Assembly: GCA_002455605.1 (NCBI GenBank)
Contig: DKLE01000083.1
Span: forward strand, 1 to 9,809
DNA length: 9,809 nt
From: Firmicutes bacterium UBA6648
Lineage (GTDB): Bacteria; Bacillota; Clostridia; Peptostreptococcales; Anaerovoracaceae
Reading direction: 5' to 3'
Positions 6,717-9,809 of this stretch are shown here, piece by piece (the first letter of the stretch is position 1; each line of letters starts with the position of its first letter). The position numbers and the translations under genes were made by a program. Below the pieces are notes generated by a model. The model had not been told where the DNA came from. It did no database searches and saw nothing but the letters and a program-made list of their open reading frames with translations.

Positions 6717-6786
6717 ATTGCCTTAAAATAATTCGTTCATTTAGAAAAACTAAACGACATTGAATTATTCTAAGGCAATATTTTTT
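6717..6786 (+). terminator. Long stem-loop terminator between convergent genes
   Basis: Arms 6717-6734 and 6762-6779 (18 nt each) pair at 17 of 18 positions, with a smaller hairpin TTTAG/CTAAA (6740-6744, 6750-6754) inside the loop. On the plus strand the stem is followed by ATTTTTTA, a good U-run, so it should end the LysR transcript. On the minus strand the bases after the stem are TGTTATTTAT, a weak U-run, so the stop for the metal operon may be less efficient. Confidence 0.85.
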
Positions 6787-9238
6787 ATTTCTTATATAGT
6801 ATTCTGATTGAATTTATCACACACAGCATTGCTACTCCTGAATCAGCAAATACAGCCATCCACATGGACGCCATTCCTGCCAAACCCAGTATCATTACCA
6901 ATGCTTTTACTGCTAATGCGACTACAACATTTTGCATTGCTATTTTGCTAGTGGCTTGTGCTATGGCAATTGACTGAGGAACTGCTTCCACGCTGGAAGT
7001 CATAAATACCACATCTGCCGCTTCGATTGCCGCATCTGCTCCGCTGCCCATCGCCGCCCCCACATCTGCGCCTGCTAAAACAGGAGCATCGTTTATTCCG
7101 TCGCCAATAAACATTACCTGACCATGTTTTTTTCTAAGTTCCTGTAATATTCTCAGCTTATCATCTGGCAACAGCTTTGCGAAAACTTCGTCTATACCAA
7201 TTGCTTCTGCTACTGCATTTGCACTCGCCTCTCCATCTCCTGTTAACATAGCAGTGATAATGCGATCTTTTTTTAATTTCTGTATTGCAGAAAATGAATC
7301 TTGCTTAATGGAATCAGCAACAGTCAGGGAACCGATGAACTCATTATTTAGTGCTAATAAAACCTCGCTTCCTACTGCGGAATTTTGGTACCCTGCAATA
7401 TCTACTCCTGCATCCGATAAAAGCTTTCGATTGCCGCACAGCACCACACCGGCATTTAATACAGCTCTTATTCCTTTGCCTGCTATTTCTTCTATACTCT
7501 TTGGCTCTTCCGGCGTAATTCCATATTTTTTGGCTTCATTTACTATGCTCGCTCCTATTGGGTGGGTGGAATGCAATTCACAGCTAGCCGCCAGTGATAA
7601 GAGATATATCTCCGCATCCTGTTTAGATACCCCGGCAGGTCTCTTATTGATTCCTTCCATCACTCTTGACGCAGCCTCATTTTGAGAGGAATTATCCGCT
7701 GTAACACCAGAAGTCATATTGCTTATTAAATTTCCGGAATATATTATATGCTGGACTGCAAATTCACCTTTTGTTAAAGTTCCTGTTTTATCCATTACTA
7801 CAGCTTTAACATTTTTAAGTGCCTCCAGCGCTGCTCCGCCTTTAAATAAAATGCCTTGCTTGGAACCTGCTCCGATTCCCGAGAAGAAAGCAAGAGGTAC
7901 GCTGAGAACCAGTGCACAAGGACAACTTATAACCAAAAAGGTTAATGCCGTATAAACCCAATATTGCCAGTTACCAGTTACCAGAGAAGGAATAATAGCT
8001 GTTGCCGCAGCTAAAATAACTACAAAAGGTGTGTAAACTCTGGCAAATCTAGTAATAAATTTATCGATTTTCGGTTTACTCGCCGCAGCATTTTCAACGG
8101 AATCAAGAATTCTTGTAACCATGGAATCTTCCAAAGTTTTCTGAACCTTTATTTTAATTGCTCCGGAGGTATTAATACAACCTGAAACCACCTGATCTTC
8201 CTTTTCAACCTTTACCGGCACTGGCTCTCCTGTAATAGGAGATGTATCAATTCTGCTCTCCCCATCTACGACTATACCATCCAAAGGAATTCGATCTCCC
8301 GGTTTTACTAACAAAATATCGTTAATTTCTGCTTCCGCTGCCGGAATTTCTTTTATCGTATCCCCTTCCAGCAAAGATACTACTTCAGGTCTGAGATCTA
8401 CTGCTTCCATGATTTGAGTACGGCTTTTTTCTACAGCCTTCTCCTCAAAATATTCTCCGATTCTGAAGAACAACATGACTCCTACTGCTTCCGGATATTC
8501 TTGTATTACAAACGCCCCTATCGTAGCAATACTCATAAGAAAGTTTTCATCGAAAATTTGGCCTTTACCTATATTTTTTACTGCCGTTAATAGGATCTGT
8601 CCCCCTAATACGATATATGCTATAACGAAGCAAGCGATCCACACTTCCTGCGCAAAAGCTGCATGTTTGACAAAAAGACCGGCAGCAAATAAAATTGTTC
8701 CTACCGCTATCAGATGTAAGTCTGTAATTCTGCTAAATATTGTTTTTCTTTCTTCTGTATTCTTTAGTGCACTTTCATGTCTCTGTTCATAACTGTAGTG
8801 TTCGTGTTCGTGTTCGTGATGGTCGTGACTATGATCGTGGCCGCATCCGCATTCTTCATGCTGGTGATTATGGTCATGGTCATGCTCAAGATGTCGATGC
8901 CCGTGATTGTGATGGTCGTGACTATGATCGTGGCCGCATCCACATTCTTCATGCTGGTGATTATGGTCATGGTCATCCTTTTCCAAAGCTGTTCTTGATT
9001 CTCTGCTTTTAATGCTCTTAGACGTTCTTTCTTTAATAATTACATTATTTTCTACGGTATTTGCCAGTCTGGTCATTTCCTCAATCAGTACATCCGGATT
9101 ATCCGCACTTACTCTTAGCTGTTTTGTTGCAAAAGTAATCGTTGCTTCTTCAACCTCCGGCATTTTTGAAATCAATCGCTCAATTTTAGCCGCACAATTT
9201 GCACAGTCAATGTTTTCTATTGTATAAACCTTTTTCAT
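6785..9238 (-). CDS. cadA: P1B-type heavy-metal exporting ATPase (Zn2+/Cd2+/Pb2+), ZntA/CadA type
   Basis: An inner-membrane pump that uses ATP to export soft divalent metals from the cytoplasm. In order: an HMA metal-binding domain (about 1-70) with C12 and C15 in DCANC; a His/Cys-rich segment (88-154); membrane helices from about 175; the TGE actuator motif (336-338); the CPC metal-binding helix (439-441); phosphorylated D483 in DKTGTLT; HP at 559-560; GDGINDAP (712-719); and last helices with K778 and D799. The K778/D799 pair, 21 residues apart, matches ZntA K693/D714 and marks the Zn/Cd/Pb group rather than the Cu group. At 817 residues it is longer than ZntA (732) because of the His-rich segment and about 37 extra residues between D483 and H559. 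It starts 24 bp after the repressor gene with an AGGAGGAGG site. Substrate choice among Zn, Cd and Pb is not resolved. Confidence 0.95.
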   Translation of the reverse strand: MKKVYTIENIDCANCAAKIERLISKMPEVEEATITFATKQLRVSADNPDVLIEEMTRLANTVENNVIIKERTSKSIKSRESRTALEKDDHDHNHQHEECGCGHDHSHDHHNHGHRHLEHDHDHNHQHEECGCGHDHSHDHHEHEHEHYSYEQRHESALKNTEERKTIFSRITDLHLIAVGTILFAAGLFVKHAAFAQEVWIACFVIAYIVLGGQILLTAVKNIGKGQIFDENFLMSIATIGAFVIQEYPEAVGVMLFFRIGEYFEEKAVEKSRTQIMEAVDLRPEVVSLLEGDTIKEIPAAEAEINDILLVKPGDRIPLDGIVVDGESRIDTSPITGEPVPVKVEKEDQVVSGCINTSGAIKIKVQKTLEDSMVTRILDSVENAAASKPKIDKFITRFARVYTPFVVILAAATAIIPSLVTGNWQYWVYTALTFLVISCPCALVLSVPLAFFSGIGAGSKQGILFKGGAALEALKNVKAVVMDKTGTLTKGEFAVQHIIYSGNLISNMTSGVTADNSSQNEAASRVMEGINKRPAGVSKQDAEIYLLSLAASCELHSTHPIGASIVNEAKKYGITPEEPKSIEEIAGKGIRAVLNAGVVLCGNRKLLSDAGVDIAGYQNSAVGSEVLLALNNEFIGSLTVADSIKQDSFSAIQKLKKDRIITAMLTGDGEASANAVAEAIGIDEVFAKLLPDDKLRILQELRKKHGQVMFIGDGINDAPVLAGADVGAAMGSGADAAIEAADVVFMTSSVEAVPQSIAIAQATSKIAMQNVVVALAVKALVMILGLAGMASMWMAVFADSGVAMLCVINSIRILYKK
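8816..8976 (-). repeat. Two 68-bp direct repeats (93-bp period) encoding a His/Cys-rich metal-binding segment
   Basis: Positions 8816-8883 and 8909-8976 are identical at 67 of 68 bases, offset by 93 bp (31 codons), so the reading frame is kept. The one difference (8849 g, 8942 a) is synonymous in a Cys codon. Each copy encodes a block around HNHQHEECGCGHDHSHDHH; residues 88-150 hold 25 His and 4 Cys. A short run of three GTGTTC units (about 8798-8815) next to the repeat encodes HEHEHE. The pattern is that of a recent in-frame tandem duplication within the ATPase gene. Confidence 0.95.
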
Positions 9239-9262
9239 AAGCCTCCTCCTTTTCTGTGAAAT

Positions 9263-9661
9263 TTATCTGCATTTTATGTTAAAGGTTCTATCCACTATAT
9301 CGTGAACCAGTTTAGCTTCTTCTGTATTTGCTAAGGTATAATATGTTTCTTTTCCGTCTTTCCGGCTGACGATTAATCCCGCCTGCTTTAATAAACGCAG
9401 GTGATGAGAAACTGCCGGAGAACTCATCTCTATTGCCGCTGCTATATTTGCTACGCAGTCTTCACTGTGACAGAGAAGCCATAAAATTTTTAAACGGGTG
9501 CTGTCGCTTATCATTTGAAAAGTGCTGGCCGTCTGCTCAAAGATAACCGGTTCCGGTCTATTTTCTATGAACTCTGCGGTCCTGCTGCCATGATTGTGAG
9601 GTAATTCAATGTGCATTGGACATTGTAAGCACTTGCAAAAATCTTTTTCTCGGTTTTCCAT
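9263..9661 (-). CDS. ArsR/SmtB-family metal-responsive repressor (CadC-like)
   Basis: A 132-residue winged helix-turn-helix repressor, expected to bind its operator as a dimer and leave it when metal binds. The HTH core runs about 45-112: STRLKILWLL, then DCVANIAAAIEMSSPAVSHHLRLLKQAGLIVSRK. The wing (KDGKETYYTL) follows. The N-terminal arm holds C9, C11, C14, H17, H22 and H24. In CadC the metal site uses N-terminal Cys plus both Cys of the ELCVCDL motif; here C69 is kept but the second position is Ala71, and C64 lies nearby. The usual alpha-5 metal ligands (DxH...HxxE/H) are not complete. The ATG at 9661 has AGGAAG 8 nt upstream. It is the first gene of the operon, 24 bp before the ATPase gene, and probably controls both through the dyad at 9698-9731. 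The metal sensed cannot be named; Cd, Pb or Zn fits the partner. Confidence 0.93.
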   Translation of the reverse strand: MENREKDFCKCLQCPMHIELPHNHGSRTAEFIENRPEPVIFEQTASTFQMISDSTRLKILWLLCHSEDCVANIAAAIEMSSPAVSHHLRLLKQAGLIVSRKDGKETYYTLANTEEAKLVHDIVDRTFNIKCR

Positions 9662-9697
9662 CTATAACACTTCCTTGCTTCATAATTTAAGAATATC

Positions 9698-9731
9698 TAC
9701 AATTAAACGATTAAGCAATCGTTTAATTGTA
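9698..9731. promoter_or_regulatory. Operator: perfect 15-4-15 inverted repeat
   Basis: Left arm 9698-9712 (TACAATTAAACGATT) and right arm 9717-9731 (AATCGTTTAATTGTA) pair at all 15 positions around the 4-nt centre AAGC. It starts at the last base of the -10 hexamer and covers the predicted transcription start. ArsR/SmtB repressors bind long AT-rich dyads at such sites, so bound repressor would block RNA polymerase. The transcript start probably lies inside the dyad. Confidence 0.88.
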
Positions 9732-9759
9732 TTATAGATACAATTTTTTATGCTGTCAA
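9731..9759 (-). promoter_or_regulatory. Consensus sigma-A promoter of the metal-resistance operon
   Basis: On the minus strand, TTGACA (9759-9754) and TATAAT (9736-9731) are both perfect hexamers and are separated by 17 bp. The operator dyad begins at the -10. A promoter this strong, held down by a repressor, is typical of metal-inducible detoxification operons. The 50 bases to its right (9760-9809) show no supported feature. Confidence 0.9.
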
Positions 9760-9809
9760 TAGATAATTATTTTTATCTTGTATGAAAGCAAATCAGCACC
9801 ACCCGTCCA

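Noticed and set aside
8816..8976. CRISPR-like repeat array
   Set aside because: There are only two long copies, in frame inside a coding gene, with a coding spacer; this is a gene-internal duplication.
8740..9012. Open frames on both strands over the His-rich repeat
   Set aside because: They are low-complexity by-products of the tandem repeat in other frames of the ATPase gene, with no start signals or family features.
9782..9809. Possible start of a plus-strand gene (ATG at 9782) running off the right edge
   Set aside because: Only nine codons are visible, there is no ribosome binding site, and nothing recognisable is encoded.

Overview
The window looks like chromosome of a low-GC, anaerobic Gram-positive bacterium, most likely a member of the Clostridia. 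Three things point there: the AT-rich intergenic DNA with strong GGAGG-type ribosome binding sites, the rnfCDGEAB gene order with a long multi-cluster RnfB, and a Firmicutes-style rRNA promoter and leader. The genus cannot be fixed from this sequence.

Left edge (1-350, minus strand): no protein gene. It holds two tandem sigma-A promoters (TTGACA-17-TATTCT and TTGACA-17-TAAGAT), followed by a transcribed leader with boxA-like motifs and nested stem-loops. This is the classic start of an rRNA operon whose 16S gene would lie just outside the window to the left.

Region 430-5600 (minus strand): a complete six-gene Rnf operon, rnfC-rnfD-rnfG-rnfE-rnfA-rnfB, ending in a clear intrinsic terminator. 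Rnf is a membrane ferredoxin:NAD+ oxidoreductase that couples electron flow from reduced ferredoxin to NAD+ with Na+ or H+ export. Four of the five gene junctions overlap or abut (TAATG or TAAATG), so translation is probably coupled.

Region 5460-6780: a LysR-family regulator (plus strand) is transcribed divergently from rnfC. The 332-bp space between them holds a likely promoter for each direction, an inverted repeat that sits over both -35 regions, and a leader hairpin just before the rnfC ribosome binding site. The simplest model is that this regulator controls rnf and itself. A long stem-loop terminator separates it from the next, convergent unit.

Region 6785-9760 (minus strand): a two-gene metal-resistance operon made of an ArsR/SmtB-family repressor and a P1B-type Zn/Cd/Pb-exporting ATPase. 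A consensus promoter (TTGACA-17-TATAAT) is followed at once by a 15-4-15 perfect inverted repeat, a typical operator for such a repressor. The ATPase has a His/Cys-rich insert made by a recent 93-bp-period tandem duplication. The repressor has an N-terminal Cys/His cluster and an incomplete CadC-type metal site.

No mobile element, CRISPR array or clear sign of horizontal transfer was seen. The genes are recognisable families. The points of interest are the LysR-rnf pairing, departures from family motifs in RnfD and RnfE, and the metal-binding additions in the ATPase and its repressor.
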